Virus record (IMG/VR): IMGVR_UViG_3300021511_000019
Location: 1-38,461 of that record
Direction: 5' to 3' (one strand)
DNA length: 38,461 bases
From: a virus
Positions 7,868-16,260 of this stretch are shown here, piece by piece. The notes under the pieces were generated by a model. The model ran no database searches. It had not been told where the DNA came from and saw only the letters and a program-made list of their open reading frames with translations. The position numbers and the translations under genes were made by a program. Positions within the stretch are counted from its first letter, which is position 1. Each line of letters starts with the position of its first letter.

Positions 7868-8703
7868 TAAACTGCCTCAATCCTTGCATTCCATACATTA
7901 TCATGAGTATCACCCATATAATTTATTTTTCTAACTTGAAAAAAATCATTAAAACTTTTGGATTCAACTTTTATTTTCATTCCCGGTGATATATTTGGCT
8001 GAATTAAACACGTTAACTCTATGCCTTTGTCTTTGTGTTTCGGTGAACCTATTAATCCAGTTTGTGGACTAATTACGGGCGCTGTAGACTGCAACGGCGT
8101 GTCTGGATCTTTTATAATCAATGTATTGTTTTGAATACTCCATTCAAGTCCTTTTTGCTGACAAAGTTTATCTATAATTTTTTTGCAACTTCCTGAAAGA
8201 GTTAATCCATTGTTTGACTTGCCAGAAATAAATGCAGAAATTTCACCGACAACAATATTGCCAGCGGTTTTCATCGCATCAAGTGTGTCATTTAAAGCTT
8301 TTTTTATATCAATTCCGGGTGCATAAGAACGGTCTATTCTTGCTTGCTGCAAAGCTTTCCCACCGTCTCTACATTCAATTGTCACAATGCTTGTTGCTCC
8401 GTTTTGTTCTCTGTTTGCTTTTGAAACATTTCCCACAAAGAGATTTTCTTTTAAATTAACATAGCCAGCATTCAGAATTACAAATAAATCCTCTTCAGTT
8501 TCAAATAAAGACCAAGTCTCAACGCCCATGTTGTAAACTTTTATTGTTGCCTTATTTGCGCTTGACTCTGTTGTCTTTTCAATGTTAAAAGCAATTCGCA
8601 GCCCTTTTATTTCTTTTCCAGAATATTCACCACCTTGTCTACTAATAGTCAAAGTCGCGTCTCTATCGAATAAAAGTTCATAGTCTAAATTTGTAATTGT
8701 CAT
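7867..8703 (-). CDS. Baseplate hub protein (gpD/gp27-like)
   Basis: 278 residues. The start (LLFDRDATLTISRQGG), the segment RIAFNIEKTTESSANKATIK and VESKSFNDFFQVRKINYMGD near the end match hub proteins related to P2 gpD and T4 gp27, which link the tube to the spike. It is directly upstream of the spike gene (TAATG overlap) and directly downstream of the plug gene (4-bp overlap). That order is standard. No catalytic domain is visible. Confidence 0.7.
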   Translation of the reverse strand: MTITNLDYELLFDRDATLTISRQGGEYSGKEIKGLRIAFNIEKTTESSANKATIKVYNMGVETWSLFETEEDLFVILNAGYVNLKENLFVGNVSKANREQNGATSIVTIECRDGGKALQQARIDRSYAPGIDIKKALNDTLDAMKTAGNIVVGEISAFISGKSNNGLTLSGSCKKIIDKLCQQKGLEWSIQNNTLIIKDPDTPLQSTAPVISPQTGLIGSPKHKDKGIELTCLIQPNISPGMKIKVESKSFNDFFQVRKINYMGDTHDNVWNARIEAV

Positions 8704-9074
8704 ACGTAAATACTCGCGTCACCTGCTGAGGTCTGATAGACAACTATTAAACCTTCTCCTAAATCATCCCGCTCACCTTCGTCAGTATCACTATTTAAAT
8801 TGATCGCTGTCAAGGTTCCTTGTGGCAATCTCTCATCTTTAAAACGTTCTAATAGGTCAACCCCCGTTAATAAAGGTAGTCCCATAACAATGTTTTCGTT
8901 ATCATCTGTTTTTATGCTCAATACCCAACGTGCCATGCGGGTATTATATCGAACCCAAAAAATATAAGTTGTATCTTCAAGGTCAATTCTTTCTTCAAAA
9001 TTTGCATCTAAATTATCAAAAGGCAATGTAAATAATACTTGTTCTGTTTGTGTTAGTGTAACTTCTGCAACCAT
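8700..9074 (-). CDS. Baseplate plug-like protein (DUF6983 type)
   Basis: 124 residues. A compact beta protein with ARWVLSIKTDDNENIVMGLP and TGVDLLERFKDERLPQG, as in the phage baseplate plug family. It lies between the Dit-like and hub genes, where this family is normally found, and overlaps the hub start by 4 bp (ATGA). Family knowledge: it closes the tube at the baseplate. The assignment is by pattern and place. Confidence 0.65.
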   Translation of the reverse strand: MVAEVTLTQTEQVLFTLPFDNLDANFEERIDLEDTTYIFWVRYNTRMARWVLSIKTDDNENIVMGLPLLTGVDLLERFKDERLPQGTLTAINLNSDTDEGERDDLGEGLIVVYQTSAGDASIYV

Positions 9075-9080
9075 AGTTTA

Positions 9081-9692
9081 TTACCCCAAAGTATCATATA
9101 ATATAGAAGATTTTTGACCGTTTATTTTGCTTTGTGTTCCAGCCTTCGTTTCTGTAGCTCCTTTTTTACCTTTATCTTTTACACTTGTTGCCTTATCTTT
9201 TGTAGCATCGTCAGGAATTTCAACTGTTTCTGTTGAAGCAAAAAGAGCTTGTTTGAATTCTGCTGTAAATCTCAATGCGTGTGCTGTGCTAGTATCCCTC
9301 GGACAAGTAAAGTTTGTCATTATCATATCTGAATATTCATCAAGAGAGGTAACAATACTTAAGAGTTGCCTTTCTTCATATGCTGTCATTAAGATATCAA
9401 ATGCAGTTTTTGAAGGTCTTCCAGAATTTGCAACCATATCCGCAACTCTACTAACACCACTAACTAGTTCAATCGGGTCATCTGAAATAATTCCAGTTAT
9501 AGACAAACGACGGCCTTTTTTTATTACATAGTCACTAACGCTTTCACCGTCTTCAATAGGAAATTCAGTCAATTGAGCCTGCGCGCTATGATTTTCGTTT
9601 GTAGTAGCATCAATTTTTAAGATATCACCGTCTTCATTTGTAATAACAACTCTTTTTACTATTCCAAGAGCTTCAAATATATCAACACCCAT
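9081..9692 (-). CDS. Dit-like tail protein
   Basis: 203 residues. Residues about 10-155 resemble the N-terminal domain of Dit-like proteins of contractile tails: LTEFPIEDGESVSDYVIKKG, then LSITGIISDDPIEL and FDILMTAYEERQLLSIVT. The last about 45 residues are Lys/Asp/Thr rich and low in complexity. Its start shares one base with the stop of the tape measure gene. Family knowledge: Dit forms the ring at the tube end that begins the baseplate. Confidence 0.7.
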   Translation of the reverse strand: MGVDIFEALGIVKRVVITNEDGDILKIDATTNENHSAQAQLTEFPIEDGESVSDYVIKKGRRLSITGIISDDPIELVSGVSRVADMVANSGRPSKTAFDILMTAYEERQLLSIVTSLDEYSDMIMTNFTCPRDTSTAHALRFTAEFKQALFASTETVEIPDDATKDKATSVKDKGKKGATETKAGTQSKINGQKSSILYDTLG

Positions 9693-11437
9693 TATTCAGC
9701 CTCCGCGCCTGTTGTCGCATATGATGCATTATTTAATTGATTATCAAAATATTTAGAAATTGCATTTTCTGTGTAACTTTGCATTTCATCTGGACTAGTA
9801 CCATTAGGAACATTATTAAAAGTCATTGGTGCTGTAATGTTTACACTTGAACTCGTAGAGTTAGTTGTAACATTTGATCGCATTGGCGTAGTCATTGGTG
9901 TACCCATTCCTTTTGCAATATCCAACATTCGCCCACTAATACCACCCTGTAGAAATTTCTTAGCCCAAGAAGGTAACATGTTTTCAATTTTTGTTGAAAA
10001 ATCTGCAATAAAATTCCCTACACTTTGCCAAAGCCCTTTTACAAACTGAACAAAGTTAAATAAAACATTACTCCAAAACTTTCCAATTCTTTCTGCATTC
10101 ATTCCAAATAACTTTAGAATATTTTCACCAAGTTCTTTAAAACCTTCAAGCAAAAGATTCATGTCTTGATCTACAATGCCAGCAAAAACACCTGCAACTA
10201 TTTTCCCAAGACTGCCAAGAATATCCATTAAATCTTTGACAACTTTATTTGTTTCTGCAAATTTCCCTATTAGCGATTTGCCGCCAGTAAAATAAGTGTA
10301 AATATCTTCAATAATTAAACCAAGAGCAACAAAAGCTGCACCAACTAAAATAGGGAATGCTAGAGCTTTTATTTGTGCTATAGCTGCCGCAATGCCTGTC
10401 ATTGTAAAGGCTGACGCTACAGCGCTTAAAATAGCTGGTAATGCAATAAGCATTGAACCTAAAGCCCCCAACATTTGCATACCTACTAAAGCCCCAACAG
10501 CAATTAAAACACCTTTCAAGACTCTTTCAAATCCACCAAATGCATCAACTACTTTTTTTACTGTGTTAAAAACAACTTTTGTAATTTTCCAAAAATATTT
10601 TAATGCTAAAATAAACTTTTTTATATAATCCAAAATTTTAAGTTTAAGCATTTTTTTATTAACATTATACCACTCAAGAAACATGCCAACAATTTTTTTA
10701 GCTGTTGGTAAAAGCTCGTTGCCAATTTCAATTGCTAAGTTTGTAATATTATCTTGAACATTAGATATCATGCCTTGTAAAGATTTTGATTGTTTTTCCA
10801 TTAAACCGGCATAAAGACCAATACCTGTGCCCATACTTCGCATAGCTTCATCAAAAGACTTAAAAGTAATTTTGCCAGCAGAAATCATTTTAAAAAGCTG
10901 CTCTTTATTAACGTTATATTTTTTTGCTAGTTCATCAAGGATAGGCATACCAGCGTCCATAAGCATGTTTAATGCTTCAAGATCTGCCTTTCCTTTTGCG
11001 CGAACTTTTGAAAAAGCTTTTATTACTGTGGGCAATTTGTCTTTACCTAAACCAGCGGCGATATTTCCAAGATATTCCATTTTTTTAATAACTTCATCAG
11101 ATGCGACGCCCACAGCCAACAATTGCTTCGAGGCTCCAATCAATCCAGTTAATTGAAAAGGAGTTTTTGCAGCAAACTTTGTAATATCCTGTAATAATGC
11201 TTTTGCTTTTTCACCACTTTTTAGCATAGTTTCAAAAGCTATTTGCACTTGCTCAATATCGCCCGCCTGTTTAAGCATGTACCCTATGCCGGTAGAAAAA
11301 ACAGCGCCAACAACTGCTGCCCCTTTTGCAACAACAGAAAGTGTGCTTGATAAATTATTTAAAGCATTGTCAAATTGCTTTACTTCTTTTAAATCAGTTT
11401 TTACACCAATTCTAACAAACAAATCACGTAATTTCAT
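9692..11437 (-). CDS. Tail tape measure protein
   Basis: 581 residues. Residues about 60-250 match the tape measure domain: VQIAFETMLKSGEKAKALL, TKFAAKTPFQLTGLI and SKVRAKGKADLEALNMLMDA. Residues about 300-375 contain several hydrophobic stretches (GVLIAVGALVGMQMLGALG) that could cross the host membrane after ejection. At the usual about 1.5 angstrom per residue the length predicts a short tail of roughly 85-90 nm. It starts 11 bp after the stop of the frameshifted tail chaperone, the classical arrangement. The SD AGAGG lies across that stop codon. Confidence 0.85.
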   Translation of the reverse strand: MKLRDLFVRIGVKTDLKEVKQFDNALNNLSSTLSVVAKGAAVVGAVFSTGIGYMLKQAGDIEQVQIAFETMLKSGEKAKALLQDITKFAAKTPFQLTGLIGASKQLLAVGVASDEVIKKMEYLGNIAAGLGKDKLPTVIKAFSKVRAKGKADLEALNMLMDAGMPILDELAKKYNVNKEQLFKMISAGKITFKSFDEAMRSMGTGIGLYAGLMEKQSKSLQGMISNVQDNITNLAIEIGNELLPTAKKIVGMFLEWYNVNKKMLKLKILDYIKKFILALKYFWKITKVVFNTVKKVVDAFGGFERVLKGVLIAVGALVGMQMLGALGSMLIALPAILSAVASAFTMTGIAAAIAQIKALAFPILVGAAFVALGLIIEDIYTYFTGGKSLIGKFAETNKVVKDLMDILGSLGKIVAGVFAGIVDQDMNLLLEGFKELGENILKLFGMNAERIGKFWSNVLFNFVQFVKGLWQSVGNFIADFSTKIENMLPSWAKKFLQGGISGRMLDIAKGMGTPMTTPMRSNVTTNSTSSSVNITAPMTFNNVPNGTSPDEMQSYTENAISKYFDNQLNNASYATTGAEAE

Positions 11438-11448
11438 TTGCGCCTCTT

Positions 11449-12065
11449 ATTCGCTCTGTTTTTTTCGGCTTCTCTCTTTTCCCATTCGCTATAATCTTGT
11501 TTAATCTGTAAAAACTCTTTCGCATCCTCTAAATCACACAAGGACCAATGACGGTCAATTTCTTCAAGACCTGATGCAAGTCTAGCGTCAATGACCGTCC
11601 ACACGTCCAATTCAATATTTATTTTTCCGGGATCAAATCTTTGTTTTTGAGGATACTTAATAGATCTGATCCCCCTGCGAAAAAATCATCAAAATAGTAC
11701 ATTATGGCTTTTGCCAATACTTTGTACATAAAAAACAATTTCATCTTGAAACATTTTTCAAAATTACTTTCTTGCCCTAAATAACCACAACCTTTATGAA
11801 AACACTGAGAAAACATTACATCAATAATGTAATCTAAATCGTTATCGTTTAAATCTTCACAAAATTTAGTAATCATTGGTTCCAAATCAGCATCTTCAAT
11901 TTTGGTTGCTTCTCCTAATCCGGCGGCAAGTGGTTTTCCAATTACTTTTACTAGTCTTACCAAGACTTTGTTTAGTTTCCTTACACTAATGTGGCGGAAC
12001 TCAAACTCTTGACTATCAATTGTTATTGTTTCCACTGCTGCTGCTTCTACTCTCTTTTCATTCAT
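11449..12065 (-). CDS. Tail assembly chaperone, -1 frameshift fusion
   Basis: The first 129 residues are those of the unshifted form. After slipping on T TTT TTC (11685-11679) the -1 frame stays open for 76 codons to TAA 11451-11449, giving 205 residues. The added part contains ELDVWTVIDARLASGLEEID and HWSLCDLEDAKEFL, a Trp-containing helical pattern common in chaperone extensions. The -1 frame has a TGA just upstream of the site, so it can only be entered by the shift. Without the shift the 170 bp before the tape measure gene would be empty in this otherwise packed operon. Confidence 0.8.
11619..12065 (-). CDS. Tail assembly chaperone, unshifted form
   Basis: 148 residues ending at TAA 11619-11621. 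A helical protein with an N-terminal beta part (TITIDSQEFEFRHISVRKLN) and a Cys-containing middle. It has the place of lambda gpG or P2 gpE between tube and tape measure. Family knowledge: a minority of ribosomes shift -1 near the end to make a longer form, and both forms bind the tape measure during tail assembly. The zero-frame end after the slippery site is 19 residues long. See the separate entry for the fusion. Confidence 0.75.
   Translation of the reverse strand: MNEKRVEAAAVETITIDSQEFEFRHISVRKLNKVLVRLVKVIGKPLAAGLGEATKIEDADLEPMITKFCEDLNDNDLDYIIDVMFSQCFHKGCGYLGQESNFEKCFKMKLFFMYKVLAKAIMYYFDDFFAGGSDLLSILKNKDLIPEK
11679..11685 (-). other. Programmed -1 ribosomal slippery site (U UUU UUC)
   Basis: In the chaperone frame the codons are GAT TTT TTC, so the heptamer is X XXY YYZ with X=U, Y=U and Z=C. 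P2 uses the close relative U UUU UUG. A second weaker candidate, G GAA AAA, lies just before the zero-frame stop. Confidence 0.75.
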
Positions 12066-12067
12066 TT

Positions 12068-12460
12068 CTAGTTACCTCCAACTACAGGTAAAGCAACATC
12101 ACCCTTGATAACCCATTCAATCTCACCTGATTCATTTGCATAACTAACATTAGGACTACGAACAATTGTTGCCTGTGGCATAACATGCTTGCTTGTCCCG
12201 CTTGTATCTGTTATTACTGCCTCAACAGTAGAACCCGCAGTTTCAATAATTGTTAGTTTTGCATTGTCTTCTGAAGTTTGTGGAACTCTAAGAGTAAATG
12301 TGCAAAGCCTGTTTGCGTTTTTTGATCTTGTGCTTTCGCCTGTTGTCCCTGTGCTGAAGTTGAAAAAGTCTTCTTCAAACTCTATGTCAACTTCATTCCA
12401 TGACTCAACAATGGCTGTCCCAATGACGATAGCAACCTGACTTGGATCATAAGTTTTCAT
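12068..12460 (-). CDS. Tail tube protein (DUF3277-like)
   Basis: 130 residues of mostly beta structure. The start (MKTYDPSQVAIVIGTAIVES), the FEEDFFNFSTGTTGE segment and the end (GEIEWVIKGD) match the small structural family placed next to DUF3383 sheaths, taken to be the tube. Order sheath, tube, chaperone, tape measure is standard. SD is GGAGG, 5 bp before the ATG. Confidence 0.75.
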   Translation of the reverse strand: MKTYDPSQVAIVIGTAIVESWNEVDIEFEEDFFNFSTGTTGESTRSKNANRLCTFTLRVPQTSEDNAKLTIIETAGSTVEAVITDTSGTSKHVMPQATIVRSPNVSYANESGEIEWVIKGDVALPVVGGN

Positions 12461-12470
12461 ATCGTCCTCC

Positions 12471-14171
12471 TTATACTACCAGTTTTCCGGTAATTGTTAT
12501 TGTATTAATAGCACCCTGCATTGTTGCACTAAATGTAACATTGTTCAACCAGCGTGCTGCCTTTTCACTTGATGGAATTGCAGATAATTCTGGGGCACTA
12601 ACAACAATAGAATCCTCTGTAATTATGCCGTAATTTACACCATATGTGATTAATGTGGATTCAATAATGTTTTTTACTTTTGCAATTCCCTGAACTGTAA
12701 AAGGAATTTTGTTAGCATTAACTAATGCAGCAAAAACAGCTTCGCCGATTCTTGCCGTTAACAAGTCAATTCCTCTTGTCACGTCTCTATATTCTCCACT
12801 AGCTGCAATACCATGTGATGAAATAATATTAACGCCGCCAACTTCTTCAAAATAATTATAAGCTTTTTGATCTAAGTAGCCTAGTTGCGCTGTTGTTAAA
12901 GAATCTGCTGTAACCCCAGAAAGTGACTGATAAGCCCAATTAACTGAACCCGGTTTCTCTGGCAAACAACGACCGTCCCACGCAGCATTTAACCAGTACG
13001 TTGTATCTCCTGAATAAACACAAGCTGTCCTGTCATAATCTAATGCCTCAAGTGCATAACCAATGTCACTTGTTGCAGATGTTAAAGCATTAGAGTCAGC
13101 AGTAATTAAACACATTTGTTTTGTGTCTGCTTCAACTATAGCTGCAAGTGCTGTAAATTCTGATACTGAAGCTGTTACAACTCTTTCGATTGGTATAAAA
13201 TCATACCAAGTATTATCAGCCGCTTTTATTGCTGCATAAGCAGTAGCCCATGTTTCAATAGCAATTGTTTCTGTGTTTATGTAATCATAACTTGTTGTTG
13301 GTCCTGTCAAGCCTGATTCGTCACAAGTTGTTGCAAAGTCAGTACCCACATCACCGTCAAAAGTAACTGTAAACCCTTCTTGATCTCCGGCTTGTGTAGC
13401 TCCTGAATTAAGCGCAACTGTAACAGTAGTTATGTTTGTTAACAACTCAATAGCAGATTTCACGACACCAACTGCCGCATCATATGCAATCCCAGCAGTG
13501 GTTTCACCACCACAAGTCAACGTAAATGTTCCTGCTGTGGCATCTGCGTCAAAACTAATGCTAACTTGGTTTGGAACAGCAGTGGTTGCGTGTGTCGCTT
13601 CATCAACTTCAGTAATGGTTGCTGTTGTTGGTCCTGTTAAGCCTGAAATAGTCGCTGTTACTGTTAATTTTATTGAATCAGCAAAAGCAATTGTAAAACC
13701 TTCTGCGTCGCCTGCTTGTGTAGCACCAGTGTTTAATGCTACTGTAACACCTGAAACATTGGAAAGTGCATTGATTGCTGTTTGAACATCAGAAGCACTA
13801 TCATCATAATCAATGTTGCCAGTAGTATTTCCACCAATTGTCAAGGTAAAAGTTCCCGCTGTTGCATCTGCATCAAATACAATACTAGTTTGCTGGTTTT
13901 CTGTTTCTTTTTTTCTTCCGATCAAAAAGCTTTCAACTGAAACATCTTGAGCCATAAGATTGATCGCAGCAATGTACAAATCATCACTTGTCGCATATGG
14001 CCCGCCGTTAGTTGTAAGCATATCCGCAGGATCACTATAAGAAACTGCTCTAGATAATTGTTTCCCGGCTGTATCACCTACAAGTATAGGTGTCCCAAAT
14101 CCGGTCTGCATTACTCGAGCGCTTTCTTTTGTGATACTAACAGACACAATATTGCTTATCTGTGTACCCAT
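12471..14171 (-). CDS. Tail sheath protein (DUF3383-like) with two inserted repeats
   Basis: 566 residues. The N-terminal part (SNIVSVSITKESARVMQTGF, then GTPILVGD) and the part after residue 300 (ETWATAYAAIKAADNTWYDF, LPEKPGSVNWAYQSL, IPFTVQGIAKVKNIIESTLI) match DUF3383 sheaths of contractile tails. Residues about 94-190 and about 201-297 are two copies of an inserted beta domain (FDADATAGTFTLT, GATQAGDxEGFT, SGLTGPTT). They sit in the middle of the sheath, probably on its outer face. The same domain is in the gene just upstream. Without the inserts the sheath would be about 370 residues. Confidence 0.8.
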   Translation of the reverse strand: MGTQISNIVSVSITKESARVMQTGFGTPILVGDTAGKQLSRAVSYSDPADMLTTNGGPYATSDDLYIAAINLMAQDVSVESFLIGRKKETENQQTSIVFDADATAGTFTLTIGGNTTGNIDYDDSASDVQTAINALSNVSGVTVALNTGATQAGDAEGFTIAFADSIKLTVTATISGLTGPTTATITEVDEATHATTAVPNQVSISFDADATAGTFTLTCGGETTAGIAYDAAVGVVKSAIELLTNITTVTVALNSGATQAGDQEGFTVTFDGDVGTDFATTCDESGLTGPTTSYDYINTETIAIETWATAYAAIKAADNTWYDFIPIERVVTASVSEFTALAAIVEADTKQMCLITADSNALTSATSDIGYALEALDYDRTACVYSGDTTYWLNAAWDGRCLPEKPGSVNWAYQSLSGVTADSLTTAQLGYLDQKAYNYFEEVGGVNIISSHGIAASGEYRDVTRGIDLLTARIGEAVFAALVNANKIPFTVQGIAKVKNIIESTLITYGVNYGIITEDSIVVSAPELSAIPSSEKAARWLNNVTFSATMQGAINTITITGKLVV

Positions 14172-14180
14172 TTTATCCTC

Positions 14181-15023
14181 CTAAGAATTTATATCTTGTT
14201 CAATCACTTCAACAATAGTATTGCCCTGATCGCTGGTCATGGTTCCATCTGCTGTGACTTTGTGAATTTCTCCAACAAGTTCGTCAACATCTTCGCCATA
14301 TGCCATAGAAAAATCAATTTCAGCCCGGTTTTCCCATTTAGTGTCAAGAAGCTCTGACAAATCTCTTGACGGTGAGATACTACGAATAGCCACCCCCTCA
14401 TCATAAAGATAATTGTAAGCTTTTAGGTTGTTCGGGATTCTTTCAATACTTTCCATGTATTCCATATATTTATCTTCAGCAATTATTGTTGCTGTCAAGG
14501 TGAATGAAGTTTTTGTGTGTGTTGTGTAAATATCTTCCTCTTTGTAGCTTTTAGCTGGGTCGTTTTCTTTTCTAACACTAAAAACGTTTAAAACACATAG
14601 TGGCAAATCAGGTCTTTCATATTCTGAAAAGCCCCAATCAATGCTGATGTTATCACTTCCTGTTATTAATTTTGTAACTGTTGCACTAGTAACTCCTGTC
14701 AAAGCTGATACGTCAACAATGACATTGGTAAATGTTGTACTGGCGTCAGCCCCGGTAAACTCAATGCATATATTTAAGGATGGCATATTTGCAGATACAG
14801 AAACCTCATTAATTCCTGCCAAAAGTTCTAAAGCTGTCTTTATTTGAGCGGCTGTCGCATCATATGCAATTGCAGCGGTTGTCTCAGCATCTAATTGTAT
14901 TGTAAAAGTTCCTGCTGTGGCTCTAGCGTCAAAACTAATCTTTTGTACTTCATTTGGATTTAAAAGGCTGTTAAATGCATCGTAAATAGCATCTTCTTTA
15001 GCTGAGCTTAATCTATGAGCCAT
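14181..15023 (-). CDS. Neck/tail terminator-like protein with one inserted repeat
   Basis: 280 residues. Residues about 25-121 are a third copy of the beta domain seen twice in the sheath (SFDARATAGTFTIQL, ETTAAIAYDATAAQIKTALE). The rest, about 180 residues, has the size and place (just before a DUF3383 sheath) of the phage neck terminator family of such phages. It includes SIDWGFSEYERPDLPLCVLN and DLSELLDTKWENRAEIDFSM. Family knowledge: this protein caps the tube top and joins the neck. The call rests on place more than on motif. Confidence 0.55.
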   Translation of the reverse strand: MAHRLSSAKEDAIYDAFNSLLNPNEVQKISFDARATAGTFTIQLDAETTAAIAYDATAAQIKTALELLAGINEVSVSANMPSLNICIEFTGADASTTFTNVIVDVSALTGVTSATVTKLITGSDNISIDWGFSEYERPDLPLCVLNVFSVRKENDPAKSYKEEDIYTTHTKTSFTLTATIIAEDKYMEYMESIERIPNNLKAYNYLYDEGVAIRSISPSRDLSELLDTKWENRAEIDFSMAYGEDVDELVGEIHKVTADGTMTSDQGNTIVEVIEQDINS

Positions 15024-15349
15024 TATTGATTCTCCACCCTTCCAATATAAACTTTATAATGGTTTAAAAACCCCAGAGTTGTCCAGTTAAAAACTTTTAC
15101 AACTTCATAAAGGTCTGAATTATATGTTAGCTGATCTTTTAACATTAATTGAGTTTCAGAATAAGCTTTTTCCACATCCCTTTCTCTTAGGTTTGTAGGT
15201 AAATTATCATATTCTTTCCCAGTTAGTGGTTGAATAGATATGGCAACATCACTAATCGTTGTCGGTGCTGAAGGGGTATATTTGCCCTTTACCTTTGTCG
15301 GTGCATTTGGTCTAGTTATGTCATATAGATTAGTACCTAGTAATGCCAT
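15023..15349 (-). CDS. Small head-tail joining protein
   Basis: 108 residues. A compact mixed protein with IQPLTGKEYDNLPTNLRERD and a C-terminal KVFNWTTLGFLNHYKVYIGR. The place between the gp10-like and terminator-like genes and the size fit a head-closure or connector protein. It shares one base (TAATG) with the genes on both sides. No strong family motif is visible to me, so only the general role is proposed. Confidence 0.5.
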   Translation of the reverse strand: MALLGTNLYDITRPNAPTKVKGKYTPSAPTTISDVAISIQPLTGKEYDNLPTNLRERDVEKAYSETQLMLKDQLTYNSDLYEVVKVFNWTTLGFLNHYKVYIGRVENQ

Positions 15350-15819
15350 TATCCTATCCTATCAATTATAAATGTAATACTTTGTTGAAGATGCCCTGTG
15401 TCATACAGAGGCTTACTTGATCCTTTTAGCTTTTTAGTCAAATCGCTGTTTTCTGCAAAATTAGAACTATCGTTCATATATTTAACAACAGCGGCCTCCA
15501 TCATTACACCCAATTTGTTAAAATATTGCTGGGGACTCATTTTACCAACAAACAAAGCCTCTTTGTGTTTATCCATAAACTTAAGTATTTCTTTTCTTGA
15601 ATTATCAATTGCTGGTCTAATAAATGGACGTGCCGGAATAGGGGCTTTTGCTTTTCCGTAAAACCTGTTTTTAGGATTTCCAAATTCATGCACAGCTGCA
15701 ATAATAACCATCTCAGCGTCTTCTTTTCCAAAAACACCAACATCAACATAGTGATTTTTAAGCTTTTTTATTTTATCAAAACCTAAATCTTTATCAGTAA
15801 ACTTGACATCAAGTTTCAT
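15349..15819 (-). CDS. HK97 gp10-like neck/tail completion protein
   Basis: 156 residues. YVDVGVFGKEDAEMVIIAAV, HEFGNPKN, then IPARPFIRPAID and SKPLYDTGHLQQSITF form the typical order of the gp10/virion morphogenesis family: a VGV strand, HEFG, a PxRPF motif and a C-terminal DTGxLxxSI. Family knowledge: it completes the head-tail connector or tail end. It overlaps the upstream gene by 4 bp. Confidence 0.75.
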   Translation of the reverse strand: MKLDVKFTDKDLGFDKIKKLKNHYVDVGVFGKEDAEMVIIAAVHEFGNPKNRFYGKAKAPIPARPFIRPAIDNSRKEILKFMDKHKEALFVGKMSPQQYFNKLGVMMEAAVVKYMNDSSNFAENSDLTKKLKGSSKPLYDTGHLQQSITFIIDRIG

Positions 15820-16148
15820 GTAAACCTCACAACCCTTATGCTTTTAAACATTCTGCCATATTTAGTCCTATCAAGCAAAGACCCACTTGTTGAGCTTGCA
15901 ACATCATATTTCTTCATAATATCGCCTACTTTTTCTTCAGTAACAGCACCAGAACCACTACCAGAAGTAGCTACTTCTGTTAATAGATGTGCTGCTAAAA
16001 AAGTTTGTGCCATCTGTTGCTTAAGACCATAATCATTTTTTGTTATAACTAGATTTACAAAATCTATTATCATGTTAAATTGTGGATCTGTTAGGGTTGA
16101 TAGCTCAGAAGCTAAATCAAGAATCAAGGTTTTTGTTGTGCTTGCCAT
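15816..16148 (-). CDS. Head-tail connector protein (DUF4054-like)
   Basis: 110 residues from the ATG at 16148. An in-frame ATG at 16163 would add five residues, but that ATG is part of the sequence ATGGAGG whose GGAGG is the ribosome-binding site, so the inner start is preferred. The helical pattern with MAQTFLAAHLLTEVATSG, TEEKVGDIMKKYDVASS and LLDRTKYGRMFKSI matches DUF4054, a gp6-like connector family. A good promoter lies just upstream, so this is probably the first gene of a transcript that runs into the tail genes. Confidence 0.75.
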   Translation of the reverse strand: MASTTKTLILDLASELSTLTDPQFNMIIDFVNLVITKNDYGLKQQMAQTFLAAHLLTEVATSGSGSGAVTEEKVGDIMKKYDVASSTSGSLLDRTKYGRMFKSIRVVRFT

Positions 16149-16173
16149 TTTAACTACCTCCATTATTCATATA

Positions 16174-16202
16174 ATAATAACACTTTTTATTCAAAAATGC
16201 AA
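16174..16202 (-). promoter_or_regulatory. Internal late promoter before the neck/tail genes
   Basis: On the minus strand TTGCAT (16202-16197) and TATTAT (16179-16174) are separated by exactly 17 bp. The predicted start is about 20 nt before the connector gene. It lies in a 112-bp intergenic stretch that holds no other gene and that also carries the shared 28-bp element at 16232-16259. Confidence 0.5.
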
Positions 16203-16231
16203 CTAAAGTATTGAAATCATTAGACGTCTGT

Positions 16232-16259
16232 AAATTTAGTTTAAAGAATCTTTTATGTG
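16232..16259 (-). promoter_or_regulatory. Shared 28-bp upstream element, copy 1
   Basis: Minus-strand sequence with core AAAAGATTCTTTAAACTA. It matches the 26073-26100 element at 22 of 28 positions. It begins 57 bp upstream of the -35 box of the 16174 promoter. It may be an activator site for late transcription; this is inference from the duplication. Confidence 0.4.
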
Positions 16260-16260
16260 G

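Noticed and set aside
9127-9531. 134-codon rightward frame inside the Dit-like gene
   Set aside because: The minus strand has a clear Dit-like pattern and coupling; the plus frame shows no SD and no family pattern.
13432-13785. 117-codon rightward frame inside the sheath repeats
   Set aside because: Arises from the Ala/Thr/Val-rich duplicated domain on the minus strand; no promoter or SD.
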